Below are positions 1-9,056 of a stretch of DNA of 27,362 bases, one piece after another. Source of the DNA: a virus; IMG/VR virus record IMGVR_UViG_3300020473_000105, positions 1 to 27,362 of that record; one strand, 5' to 3'. A program made the position numbers and the translations under genes. Each line of letters opens with the position of its first letter. The stretch's first letter is position 1. Under the pieces are notes generated by a model, which was not told where the DNA came from, did not search any database, and saw only the letters and a program-made list of their open reading frames with translations.

Positions 1-2493
1 GGTGACCATGTAGTAGTGGGTAATGATATCTACGTGTGTGTTCATCCAAACGGCGCAGCCGAGGGTAGTGTTTTGTCCGACCCTCAGTTGTTTGAACGCG
101 ACGATGTGGTGTCTCGTGAAGATCTGGTAGGGCTTGAAGTATTCTGCGTGGAGCTAGGTGATGAAGAGGGTATGGTGGATGCTGTTTACCCGTACGGAAA
201 TGTACAGTACGGACCTACCACTTGGAATGGTTTCTCGCTGAGTACCAATGCCATGCCGCAATCTTATAGTGCGCAGTACGAAGACGATACTCAGACCACA
301 GGACGTGGTTTAAAGTGGACGTCGTTAACACCCGAGCAGCGTAACCGCTGGGCGCAGCAATACGAAAATAACATTTTCGTTGATAACGGTAACTATTTCC
401 AATGGCAGTATCGTGCTCGTGTGTTAAAATCACGTGGCGGTCACTGGCATGTGGGTGCGGCGTGGGAAGCGACTTCATGGGCGCTTAGAGATAACCGTAA
501 CAATGGGGCAGGTAATGAGTTCAACCGCTACCCTACTTTACAAGGGTCATCTACCATTACCAGACCAGATCATTTACGAACAGAAGATGATAGTAACATT
601 AGTTTCTTCCTGACCACATTAAACTCAGGTTTCCCTCTAGGGTCATCACGTGGTGTAGCGGCAACCGGTATTACCAACGACAGCAAGCGTCGCTCTGCTG
701 GTGGAGTAGGTTATTTCTACTCTTTAGCGCGTGTGCGGCGCTTAAACGAAGGTGGGTATCATCCGGTTTACAATATGCTAGGTACAAAGACATGGCGTCG
801 TCAGGATATCAATGGGGATAACCGTTGGATAAATGGTAATACATTTCAACCTGAAAATGTTGCACAGTGTTTCCAAGAAGGCCCTGAAGCAATGACAGAA
901 GGGTATTATATCAACTCGGGATTACTTAACAGTCCGCGTTCTGGCCATCCTCAAGATTACCGCAGTGACATTATTTACGGCTGGCAAATACAAGACCTCC
1001 GCATGGATGCTCACGGGTATAATGTATCGTCTGAAGAATACTCTAGTAAATTACTACACGGTGATATTGCAGGTTGGGAGCAGCAAGTTGTAATGCGCTT
1101 AATGGATACCACCCTTGAAGAGATTGTAGATGATGTCATGTTTTATGTGGCTGACAATGTTCTTGACGAATGGGGTGTTGTAGGCGCGTATACAGGTGGT
1201 GGTTATATCTACAATAAAACCAAAGACGATTACAGACCTATAAGTATTTATCACCACAGTAGTGGCCGTATACTGATACAGCCGCTAAAAGAGTCTGTCT
1301 CTCCCGAGCACATTGATAATTTCTACTCTAGTAGTCTACTAGAACGAAGTAATCGACCTCTGTGGGATGTGGGAGATGTGGTGACACTTATTGGTTATAA
1401 AAGAACATACGTCGCCTCCAGCAAGTTGGAATGTATGGACATTATTGCCACAGCTAAAGGTTTAGTCGACACCTTTGAACGTTATGGTGTCGATCGAGTA
1501 TTTGGTGCACGTTGGCTGCCTGCTGAATTGGGCGTTAACGGCTCGGCTGGTGTTGTATGTAAAGCACGCCGACGCGTAATTAATCCTTTTAGTGTATATG
1601 TCAATAAACCAGAAGGGTATTATGCGAATGTTGATTATCCTCTTGAGTTTGCTACTGTTAAAAATGAAGCAACTATTACAGAAGGGGCTGATCATTCATT
1701 ATTCTTACTGTACGTTACAAGAGCCATGTCGGTCTCTTATTATGGGTTTGGCCATAGGTTATTAGACGGTCAGTTTGGTGATGTTAAAATCTCAAACATG
1801 GCACGCGACGATCTAGGCGGCGCATTGTGTTATGCCATGACCGGTAAAGTACCTGTAAGTGATGATTACATTGAGACGGTTACCTATAAAGTAGACAGTA
1901 TGGGGTTAGACTATAGTAGCGTGAAGAAGTTTGACATTGTGGCGACAGCAGCAGGGTCTGCTATTTCACATGTAGATATAAACTTCCAACTCTACAGTGA
2001 TGGCTTTAAATATTCACCTTTCTTTTCTTTAAAAGAAACACATGGATTGGTTTATGGACAAGCATCATTTAAAGAAGTGTTGGCTGGTACTACTTCTAAA
2101 GATTATACGGTCATAGACCTTACAGCTGGCTCTGTAAATGTTGAATTAAAGGCGGGTGATCGCTTCGTACTTAAAGGTACTGCGCGTAGTAGCTTGGATG
2201 ATAAATATCTAATTGCTATTTCTGACCATTCTGCAACATGGACACCAGGTGCATTTAATGGTTTTAGAATTAACTATGACGATAGACGCATCTATAGTTC
2301 AAGTGGCGCGGTCTGGCCTGTGGTTATGTTAGATCCTACTACCGTCTCAGGTGACGATGGGGAGATTACCCCACGTTCAAGTCTTCTTATTGTTAAAGAC
2401 TTAAACGATAACGATGTAATGTTGGGAACAGTAATTACCAACAAACCGTTAGGGTTCTTACCTAAAGAAAAACGTCGTAACAATCGTAATTAA
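1..2493 (+). CDS. Tail-fibre/appendage paralog 1, 5' end cut by window
   Basis: Long virion-type protein, probably a tail fibre or appendage. It is the first of three tandem paralogs. The frame is open from base 1 (reads GDHVVVGNDIY), so the gene starts upstream; the GTG at 16 is internal, since paralogs 2 and 3 carry about 130 more N-terminal residues. Blocks shared with the paralogs include GNDIY near the N-terminus, NYFQWQYR, a W/RRQDINGDNRW segment, a SGHP...DLR segment, GWEQ, and the C-terminal ending LGFLPKEKR. There is no enzymatic motif. The protein is aromatic- and Asn/Asp/Gly-rich, as expected for a beta-rich fibre. A hairpin and then paralog 2 follow 46 bases later. That it is a virion protein is inferred from repetition, size and the downstream fibre genes; receptor binding is not proven. 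Confidence 0.7.
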   Translation, partial: GDHVVVGNDIYVCVHPNGAAEGSVLSDPQLFERDDVVSREDLVGLEVFCVELGDEEGMVDAVYPYGNVQYGPTTWNGFSLSTNAMPQSYSAQYEDDTQTTGRGLKWTSLTPEQRNRWAQQYENNIFVDNGNYFQWQYRARVLKSRGGHWHVGAAWEATSWALRDNRNNGAGNEFNRYPTLQGSSTITRPDHLRTEDDSNISFFLTTLNSGFPLGSSRGVAATGITNDSKRRSAGGVGYFYSLARVRRLNEGGYHPVYNMLGTKTWRRQDINGDNRWINGNTFQPENVAQCFQEGPEAMTEGYYINSGLLNSPRSGHPQDYRSDIIYGWQIQDLRMDAHGYNVSSEEYSSKLLHGDIAGWEQQVVMRLMDTTLEEIVDDVMFYVADNVLDEWGVVGAYTGGGYIYNKTKDDYRPISIYHHSSGRILIQPLKESVSPEHIDNFYSSSLLERSNRPLWDVGDVVTLIGYKRTYVASSKLECMDIIATAKGLVDTFERYGVDRVFGARWLPAELGVNGSAGVVCKARRRVINPFSVYVNKPEGYYANVDYPLEFATVKNEATITEGADHSLFLLYVTRAMSVSYYGFGHRLLDGQFGDVKISNMARDDLGGALCYAMTGKVPVSDDYIETVTYKVDSMGLDYSSVKKFDIVATAAGSAISHVDINFQLYSDGFKYSPFFSLKETHGLVYGQASFKEVLAGTTSKDYTVIDLTAGSVNVELKAGDRFVLKGTARSSLDDKYLIAISDHSATWTPGAFNGFRINYDDRRIYSSSGAVWPVVMLDPTTVSGDDGEITPRSSLLIVKDLNDNDVMLGTVITNKPLGFLPKEKRRNNRN

Positions 2494-2499
2494 TTTACT

Positions 2500-2519
2500 G
2501 CTGGGGCGAAAGTCCCAGC
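2500..2519 (+). terminator. Intercistronic GAAA-tetraloop hairpin
   Basis: An 8-bp stem (GCTGGGGC / GTCCCAGC, one G-T wobble) closes on a GAAA tetraloop just after the first fibre gene. It is followed by TTACACTGG, not a T-run, and lacks the TATGCCGT tail seen at unit ends here. It is better viewed as a weak/attenuating terminator or an RNA-stabilising or processing hairpin. Confidence 0.55.
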
Positions 2520-2539
2520 TTACACTGGAGTATTAATCC

Positions 2540-5398
2540 ATGGGAAATTTAGCCAATCGAGTCCCTGGGACCCTAAAGGCGTTGTCAAAGGCCCAGTTTG
2601 AATCTAACCGTCAGCAGACTAGAGTAAATCTAGCTTGTTCTGGTATAGTTGAATATGGTAAGCATTATACCAGTAGTGAATCACATAACCCCGCTGAAGG
2701 TCTGTTTGCATTTCCAAATGTACCTCTATCGCTTCAATCTGGTCGCGATAGAGAATTGAGCGGTGTTCAGGGTAATAGTGTTTCTGACTATCCAATTTTA
2801 AACGTTGATGGTGTTATTATTCATCTAACCAACGCTAACCATATTTCAAGTGCAAGCGATTGGAGACTGCCTGAAGCGCCTAACGCGCATGTAGAGATTT
2901 CCGCTACAACATCACGAATTTACCGTCAAGGTGACCATGTAGTAGTGGGTAATGATATCTACATATGCGTTAGTTACAACGATGTTCCGGCGGGGAGTAA
3001 TTTACTTGACAATAACTTATTTGAATCCCGCGCGGTGGTTACCGATGAGTGTCTGTTAGGTGTTGAAGTGTTTTGTGTAGAGTTAGGAAAAGACATTGAT
3101 GTTGTCTATCCTACTGGTTGCGTGCAGAACCAAACACAAACCTGGAACGGTTTTACATTAAATAAAACGTTGATTTCCAAGACGTATAGTGAGCTTGGTC
3201 ACTGGCAGGGTGATAATGCTAAACCGGGTTACGGGCATGTTTGGTCCAGTATGGATGCTGTGCAAAGAAATGTTTGGTTATCGGATAGTAAAAATAACAT
3301 TTACGAGGAGAATGGTAACTATTTCCAATGGCAGTATCGCCTGAAGACGACACAAGGACTAGGTGAAGCATGGACAGTTGACAGACCAAGTACCTTATCA
3401 AACTCAGCCATTAGAGGTAGTAGTGGTCGTCTGTCGTCGCCAGAGACGCTACTCCGCCTTCGTGGTAAGCGGGTTGGGGAGTTTAAAGACATTGGACCGG
3501 ATAATGGTGCCATTGTTTTCACCTACCATCATGCTGATAGACCGATGGAGGTAGATTGGGGGGTGGGTGTAACACGAGAAAACAATGGGGCGGTGACAGG
3601 GCCGGTGACAGACTCGCCAGTAGCATACTACCTACCTATAGCTGCGGTAACACGGTTAAATCAGGGAGGGTATCACCCTATATTTAACCCATTGGGTACA
3701 AAGACATTCCGCCGTCAAGACATCAACGGGGATAACCGTTGGGACAATGTCAACGTGTTTCAACCCACCACGGTAGCAGATTGTTTTAAGATTGGCGAAA
3801 CAGCACAATCTGAAGGCATCCACCCCGCTACTGGTAATTACGAATCAGGTAAATCGGGCCACCCACTCAACTACTATCACGATTCAATCTATGCGCACCT
3901 TGTTAACGATTTGCGATTTAGCGCCTATGGTGCCGAACTAAGTGCAGAAAACATTGCATATAAAATGATGTTTAATAAACTTAGCGGTTGGGAGCCTTTG
4001 AAGCGTACAGTTCTACATCGTGCCACTATTACGGAGTTGCCGAATGATCACCGTGTTGTATTATCGTCTTTGCCAGCTAAAGTATATATAGGGGGTGGGT
4101 GGTTATATAATGTAACTAAGCAGATCCACTCGCCTTGTATGCGTTTTAATGCAGCGTCAGAGTTTGTACAAACACTTCCTATGTCAGTTAATCCTTTAGC
4201 AATATCACCCGGACTAGCGACGTCGTCGGCGTTAACTTTAGGTGAGCGGGAAGGTAATTGGGAGGTGGGCGATGAAGTAATACTGATCCAGTATGAAAAC
4301 ATCAACGTTTACATGAAAAACCACTGTTATACCGATGTTGTAGGTGTGCCGGATAAAATCCTCGACTATTTACAGGGTCACGGTATGTCGTCTGCCGTTA
4401 ACTTTAACTGGATACCGGTTGTGCCAGATGGTACGCTTAAAGAGTATCGAGCTAATAGAAAAGTTAATACGATTGCTAACGCGGTCTTGGTCAGTAACGA
4501 CGATGGTGGGACTTGGTTTCAAGATACCTCCGCTTTATCTGGCTATATAGATGCAGCTAACGGTAACCACCGCACGGTACAACTTAGTCAATTACAACTA
4601 GTCCAGTATGAGGCAACCGGTAAGATCTTTGGTTATGATGATTTAGTACCTGGAGTTGAATTCTCTCAGAAAATTCAACATGCAGAAGGTGCGGATATAA
4701 GTGGTGTCTGGGTAAGTGTGTCGGCACACGATCACCTGGGCGGTGCAGTGATGCAGAGCGCGTTGGGTGAAGTAGCCCGTGGTTCAGCCGCTACGCCTTT
4801 ACGCTACGCAATTGAGCGTCATGGGTTGAGTAAATTAAGCTATGGTTGGGGTATAGATGCATCGTTAATGCAGCGCCCAGCACATACTGAGCTTGATTAC
4901 ATGGAGCCGTCGCACGGTATTAAATACTTTGTTACGCTAGGCTATCACCCGACTACCGGGTTAGTCTACCCGCAGGTTACGTTTAAAAAGGTCTTCCACA
5001 ACGCCCCGCTTATTCCGACCACCCCTATAGATCTTTCTACTAACCCAGTTGTAGATCTTAAGAAAGGTGAGCGTATCCGCTTAGTAAATACTCGCAATTC
5101 TAATATAGAAAATGTTGTACTTTCTATGGTTGAGGATTACTCTGGGCAATGGGCAACGGCGACGTTCGACAAACACCAAATCAGCTACGATGATGGTCGC
5201 GTGTATCGTGAGAACGGTACGTATATGAGTATTGCAGTAGTTGCACCTATAGCTAAATATGGTGATGATGGAGAGTTTTATGCTAACCCATCAGACGCCA
5301 TCCAATATCAACTCGACCTTAACGGTAATATCGTTATGACGGGCACGCTACTTAGTACAAAACCTTTAGGGTTTTTACCTAAAAAGTATCGTAGCTAA
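2540..5398 (+). CDS. Tail-fibre/appendage paralog 2
   Basis: A 952-aa full-length member of the tandem fibre family. ATG at 2540 is preceded by CTGGAG about 10 bases upstream. The N-terminus (MGNLANRVPGTLKALSKAQF) resembles that of paralog 3 and has a GIVEYGKHY segment matching GFIEPGKHY there. It is followed by a short module GDHVVVGNDIYICV (near residue 130), conserved in all three. Middle blocks NGNYFQWQYR, RRQDINGDNRW and SGHPLNYYHD, and the C-terminal LGFLPKKYRS, tie it to its neighbours. No signal peptide, transmembrane segment or enzyme motif is visible. Bases 2930-2962 are identical to 1-33 in paralog 1, suggesting recent recombination. Likely role is a virion surface fibre or appendage; exact position and ligand are unknown. 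Confidence 0.7.
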   Translation: MGNLANRVPGTLKALSKAQFESNRQQTRVNLACSGIVEYGKHYTSSESHNPAEGLFAFPNVPLSLQSGRDRELSGVQGNSVSDYPILNVDGVIIHLTNANHISSASDWRLPEAPNAHVEISATTSRIYRQGDHVVVGNDIYICVSYNDVPAGSNLLDNNLFESRAVVTDECLLGVEVFCVELGKDIDVVYPTGCVQNQTQTWNGFTLNKTLISKTYSELGHWQGDNAKPGYGHVWSSMDAVQRNVWLSDSKNNIYEENGNYFQWQYRLKTTQGLGEAWTVDRPSTLSNSAIRGSSGRLSSPETLLRLRGKRVGEFKDIGPDNGAIVFTYHHADRPMEVDWGVGVTRENNGAVTGPVTDSPVAYYLPIAAVTRLNQGGYHPIFNPLGTKTFRRQDINGDNRWDNVNVFQPTTVADCFKIGETAQSEGIHPATGNYESGKSGHPLNYYHDSIYAHLVNDLRFSAYGAELSAENIAYKMMFNKLSGWEPLKRTVLHRATITELPNDHRVVLSSLPAKVYIGGGWLYNVTKQIHSPCMRFNAASEFVQTLPMSVNPLAISPGLATSSALTLGEREGNWEVGDEVILIQYENINVYMKNHCYTDVVGVPDKILDYLQGHGMSSAVNFNWIPVVPDGTLKEYRANRKVNTIANAVLVSNDDGGTWFQDTSALSGYIDAANGNHRTVQLSQLQLVQYEATGKIFGYDDLVPGVEFSQKIQHAEGADISGVWVSVSAHDHLGGAVMQSALGEVARGSAATPLRYAIERHGLSKLSYGWGIDASLMQRPAHTELDYMEPSHGIKYFVTLGYHPTTGLVYPQVTFKKVFHNAPLIPTTPIDLSTNPVVDLKKGERIRLVNTRNSNIENVVLSMVEDYSGQWATATFDKHQISYDDGRVYRENGTYMSIAVVAPIAKYGDDGEFYANPSDAIQYQLDLNGNIVMTGTLLSTKPLGFLPKKYRS

Positions 5399-5410
5399 GT
5401 GTTAAAGTAC

Positions 5411-5430
5411 AAGGAGGTTTCGACCTCCTT
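5411..5430 (+). terminator. Intercistronic TTCG-tetraloop hairpin
   Basis: A perfect 8-bp stem (AAGGAGGT / ACCTCCTT) closes on the extra-stable loop TTCG between fibre paralogs 2 and 3. The 5' arm contains a consensus Shine-Dalgarno sequence that is buried in the stem; the working site for the next gene is TTGGAG nearer the ATG at 5448. There is no T-run and no TATGCCGT tail. It may be a processing or attenuation hairpin rather than a full terminator. Confidence 0.55.
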
Positions 5431-5447
5431 AGTTTGGAGTTAAATTC

Positions 5448-8288
5448 ATGTCTAATTTAATTAACCTCTTGCCTGATTCTGGTAGGGGGATGACGGTATC
5501 TGAGTTTGAAGCAGTACGTGAGCAGCGTCGCCAGTCGTTTGCTGTCTCTGGGTTCATCGAGCCCGGTAAACACTACGAAGATACCGTTAACAAAGTTGTT
5601 AACCAAGGTATCTGGTGTACGGTTTCGGGAGGTATTTCTAATACGTTTAGAATGGGACGTGTCCCGGGTGAGTCTGTCGCCATGGGTGAGAGCGATACGG
5701 CATATCCTGTGTATAACGTAGACGGCTTGCGTATCGTCCAAGATAAAGTAGCCGCGACGGGCCGTAATAATATCGTATTACCACCGGCACCAAGTGCTAA
5801 AGTTGAAACCTCAACTACTACGACACGTGATTATGCGTGTGGTGATCATGTTGTTATTGGCAACGATACTTACATTTGTATTGAAGACGCCCCTGCAGGT
5901 ATGCTGATAACAGACATTACGTATTTCAAACCGGTTGATGTTATATCGCGCGAAGACCTGGTGGGGATGGAAGTATTCCTTGTTGAGATTGGCGATGGTC
6001 CAGAACAAGTGCCGGCCGTTTTCCCACTTGGTAATGTACAATACGCGGGTAGAACTTCACCAGCATACGCAGATGGTGTAATGCCGCAATCTTATAGTGC
6101 GTTTGGGACTTGGGATACTGAAACATGGGGTCGTGGATACACCTGGGATTTAATGTCAGAAGAAGACAAGATAAATTTCTTAAATGACCCTGACAACAAC
6201 ATGTATCGAGATGGAAAACGTATCTTTCAATGGCAGTATCGTTTCCGTTCATTTGCAGGCGTTGGTGATGATTGGCGTTATAATAGCGGGTTTGATGATA
6301 ACGCTAACGCCGACCTTGGAAACCGAGGCGATTTGGTTAAACTAGCTATAAGTGCCCAAGGTTACAATGAGACTCCATATCCGTACAACTCGGGTCGTAC
6401 TTTTTTCCAGATCAACTCAGACAACCGTCCAGCAGACGTAGATGCTGGCGTTGCCATTACTAATCCTGAATTTGTGCCAATCAAAGCCATAGGTTCTATC
6501 TATTGGATGGGTATTGCACGGGTAACGCGGTTAAATCAAGGCGTATACCATCCGGTCTTTAATTCTACCGGCACACTACATCATGGGTTTGCTAACGGTA
6601 GTGGTGGATCTAAATGGTGGGTAAGTGGTCTTGCAAAACCAGCCCAGTCAGTATCTGATTGTTTCTTAGATCAGTCTAATGGGGGATCTGCTATTCACGG
6701 CATGTATGGAGGTAGTATTGATCAGCCACATTCCGGCCACCCCATGAATTACTACCATGACATCATCTACGACTGGCAGATTCAAGACCTTCGTGTTTCG
6801 GCACACGGTATTGATGTCGACTCTGATGCGTTTGCAGGTGATCTTTTAAATGGCCGTATACGTGGTTGGGAGCAGATGAAGGGCCTAGCGGTCATGCGTT
6901 CAACCATCACAACACTTGATGTGGGAACTGGTGAAATTCGCATACCACCATCAGGGGCGTTGGCGCGCTTCGCCCAAGAGCGTCGCCTCGGTGGGGGTTG
7001 TTGGATTTACAATGTAGATAAAGATAATTTCATCCCTGCATCTAAAATTAAATGGACCGATACAGTAGGTGATGACCTTTACTACCCTATTGGTGAGAAT
7101 GTTAGCCCTACTATTTTAGAGGGTTCCACCATTACAGGGAGTTCTAACATTGCTACCTATCCGGGCGATACTAAATTGTTTACAACATGGGATGTTAATG
7201 ACAGCGTTATCGTGCTGATGCCAATCACACTACCGTACTCGTTAGAGCATAGATTTGTGACCGAAGTATGTGCAAAGCCGACAGTACTAGCGGATCTTTT
7301 AGATAACTTTGGGGTAGATTTTGTTCCAAATTTGAACTGGCTACCTGCATTACCTAATGATACAAATAAATCATTTAAATTGCTTCGTAGACTGGTTGAT
7401 AAATACCCGCCGGTGACAACAGATGATGGAGGGGTTAGTTGGGATATTGATTACCGATATACCAATAACTTTGACGTTGATGAAAATGCTGCTATGGTGA
7501 CAATGGCATCTGGATCAATCACCCTATTGTCCTATGTTTACCGTTCTAAGATGTTATTAAATTCATCTACAGGACGCGCGTTGGCTACGGCTGAGTTAGG
7601 CAAGGTCTACGCGGTGCGTGGTGGCGATAGCAACGTTATACTGCCAGCACTATTAGGTAAGGTAGGTGGTCCTGTGGGTGGTATGGCTTACACGTCCCAT
7701 AGTCTTGAACGCGCTTTGTTAAACTACGGCGATAAAGAAGGCGGGGTTTTTGAAAGTTCTTGGTCTGGTGAGGCAGTCAAGCATAGTTCAATTGCAGCGT
7801 TTTTCCGTGGTGATGGGGTTAAAATTCTACCCTACCTGTCTAGAGACCTAGCACCCCAGGCAGTATACGGTAATGTCATGTTCAGAGAGCTTCAACATTT
7901 TAAAGATCTTCATGATGTGAAAATTGTTGATCTTGCTACGTCGGTAACCCATGGGTTGGTTAGAGGCGATCGTTTTGTAATCAAAAACAGTAGCAATCCT
8001 GTTATGAATGATACCATCTTCGTAATGGTATTGGATCCTGACAGTAACTGGGATCATGATTCTTTTCAAAATTACTATATCAATTATGAAGATAATCATG
8101 TTTATAAGGCAAATGGCTACCTGCATCCAATGTTTATGGTTGAACCCATAAATAACGTTGGAGATGATGACACCATGCAGAACTACCATCAAGTTACCTT
8201 TTCAACAAACTTAAACAACCAACAAATTGCACGCGGTCAATCACGCACGGTCAGACCGCTTGGTTTTCTACCTAAGGAGAAACGCTAA
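5448..8288 (+). CDS. Tail-fibre/appendage paralog 3
   Basis: A 946-aa third copy of the fibre family, starting at ATG 5448 after TTGGAG. It keeps the N-terminal pattern (MSNLINLLPDS, GFIEPGKHYED, YPVYNVDGLRI), the module CGDHVVIGNDTYICI, FQWQYRFR, SGHPMNYYHDIIYDWQIQDL, GWEQM, and the ending LGFLPKEKR. It lacks the RRQDINGDNRW block of copies 1 and 2, carrying HHGFANGSGGSKWW there instead, so it is the most divergent of the three. Its stop overlaps the ATG of the next gene (TAATG at 8286-8290), so the two are translationally coupled. Likely a virion fibre or appendage subunit. Divergence among three adjacent copies suits alternative or hetero-oligomeric receptor contacts, but that is inference. 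Confidence 0.7.
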   Translation: MSNLINLLPDSGRGMTVSEFEAVREQRRQSFAVSGFIEPGKHYEDTVNKVVNQGIWCTVSGGISNTFRMGRVPGESVAMGESDTAYPVYNVDGLRIVQDKVAATGRNNIVLPPAPSAKVETSTTTTRDYACGDHVVIGNDTYICIEDAPAGMLITDITYFKPVDVISREDLVGMEVFLVEIGDGPEQVPAVFPLGNVQYAGRTSPAYADGVMPQSYSAFGTWDTETWGRGYTWDLMSEEDKINFLNDPDNNMYRDGKRIFQWQYRFRSFAGVGDDWRYNSGFDDNANADLGNRGDLVKLAISAQGYNETPYPYNSGRTFFQINSDNRPADVDAGVAITNPEFVPIKAIGSIYWMGIARVTRLNQGVYHPVFNSTGTLHHGFANGSGGSKWWVSGLAKPAQSVSDCFLDQSNGGSAIHGMYGGSIDQPHSGHPMNYYHDIIYDWQIQDLRVSAHGIDVDSDAFAGDLLNGRIRGWEQMKGLAVMRSTITTLDVGTGEIRIPPSGALARFAQERRLGGGCWIYNVDKDNFIPASKIKWTDTVGDDLYYPIGENVSPTILEGSTITGSSNIATYPGDTKLFTTWDVNDSVIVLMPITLPYSLEHRFVTEVCAKPTVLADLLDNFGVDFVPNLNWLPALPNDTNKSFKLLRRLVDKYPPVTTDDGGVSWDIDYRYTNNFDVDENAAMVTMASGSITLLSYVYRSKMLLNSSTGRALATAELGKVYAVRGGDSNVILPALLGKVGGPVGGMAYTSHSLERALLNYGDKEGGVFESSWSGEAVKHSSIAAFFRGDGVKILPYLSRDLAPQAVYGNVMFRELQHFKDLHDVKIVDLATSVTHGLVRGDRFVIKNSSNPVMNDTIFVMVLDPDSNWDHDSFQNYYINYEDNHVYKANGYLHPMFMVEPINNVGDDDTMQNYHQVTFSTNLNNQQIARGQSRTVRPLGFLPKEKR

Positions 8289-8941
8289 TGTCGCGTCCTA
8301 CTCGTCCAGATATCACACCCTGGATTATAACACCTGAAAGTGTCGATGAACAAGGTAATGTAGTAGAAGCTACCTACGACCTTAGTCATCTAAGTTACGA
8401 TATTGACTACATGCGTCGTTTGATGTCTAACAATGTAACGCCAGAAAGGCTAGCGTCTGCATTTGAGCAGTTTAAAGCGTGCCTTAAAGAAAACTGGGTG
8501 CTTCAAGTACTACGTGTCGATAAGGAAAACGACGAAGTAGATGCTTTTAACAAAGAAGCAATGAATTATAACGACACATTAACCGCAGAACAGGAAGGGT
8601 TTAAGCGCGAGTTAAAAACGTTCAAAGATTACCCGCCTGCGATGGACCCTGGTGCACTGAAAGATTACTTTGCCGGTAACGCCATATACATCAAATGGCG
8701 TAAATTGAATGCGTTTGAATTTAACGGTACGGTGTGTAGCGTTACTGAGAACGATCAAAATGGTTGGACGTCTATTGATCGTTTGATTGAAAAGCGTGAA
8801 GCGGCAGGTGCTGAGTGGCAGCCAATTCCATTTAAGAATGAGAATGGTAACACAGTAGTCCTTGCAACGAAAGAAGAATGGGAAGCCTTCTATTTCACTG
8901 CATGGGATGCGCGCGTTGCATTCTTTGGTGTAAGTGCTTAG
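8288..8941 (+). CDS. Possible fibre-assembly protein (DUF4376-like C-terminus)
   Basis: A 217-aa soluble protein with no signal peptide. ATG overlaps the stop of fibre paralog 3 and has AAGGAG just upstream, so it is coupled to it. The first ~120 residues are charged and helical (MRRLMSNNVTPERLASAFEQF). The last ~80 residues have the layout of small phage domains of the DUF4376 type: a short FNGTVCSV strand, a helix (IDRLIEKREAAG), a strand region with FKNENGNTVVLATKEEWEAF, and a final helix. Such domains occur next to tail-fibre genes and are often annotated as fibre assembly proteins. Family recognition here is by pattern only. Position directly after the fibres is the best argument for a chaperone or fibre accessory role. 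Confidence 0.5.
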   Translation: MSRPTRPDITPWIITPESVDEQGNVVEATYDLSHLSYDIDYMRRLMSNNVTPERLASAFEQFKACLKENWVLQVLRVDKENDEVDAFNKEAMNYNDTLTAEQEGFKRELKTFKDYPPAMDPGALKDYFAGNAIYIKWRKLNAFEFNGTVCSVTENDQNGWTSIDRLIEKREAAGAEWQPIPFKNENGNTVVLATKEEWEAFYFTAWDARVAFFGVSA

Positions 8942-8954
8942 GCGCTAACTTTTC

Positions 8955-8978
8955 GGGGTAGGTGTTAAAATCTACCCC
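8955..8978 (+). terminator. Hairpin after the fibre-accessory gene
   Basis: A 9-bp stem (GGGGTAGGT / ATCTACCCC, one G-T wobble) with a 6-base loop lies 14 bases after the stop of the 217-aa gene. It is followed by TCCATTTACTG, so there is no good T-run and no TATGCCGT tail. A second small stem, ACGAT/ATCGT (9002-9015), is followed by ATTTTT. One or both may reduce read-through into the 330-aa fibre gene or mark its separate expression. Confidence 0.45.
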
Positions 8979-9056
8979 TCCATTTACTGCGATACTATGA
9001 CACGATCGTTATCGTATTTTTAATCCGGGACCCATCCCATCTAGGAGTTTCACCCT

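Noticed and set aside
16-18. GTG as start of the first fibre gene
   Set aside because: The frame is open to base 1 and the paralogs show ~130 further residues upstream.
5697-5704. ACGGCATA (complement of the terminator tail) inside fibre paralog 3
   Set aside because: No stem precedes it on either strand and it encodes conserved TAYP residues; taken as a chance match.
5941-6252. 103-aa minus-strand frame under fibre paralog 3 (and a similar 114-aa one at 7848-8192)
   Set aside because: Antisense to a conserved gene, no good ribosome site, implausible composition; shadow frames.
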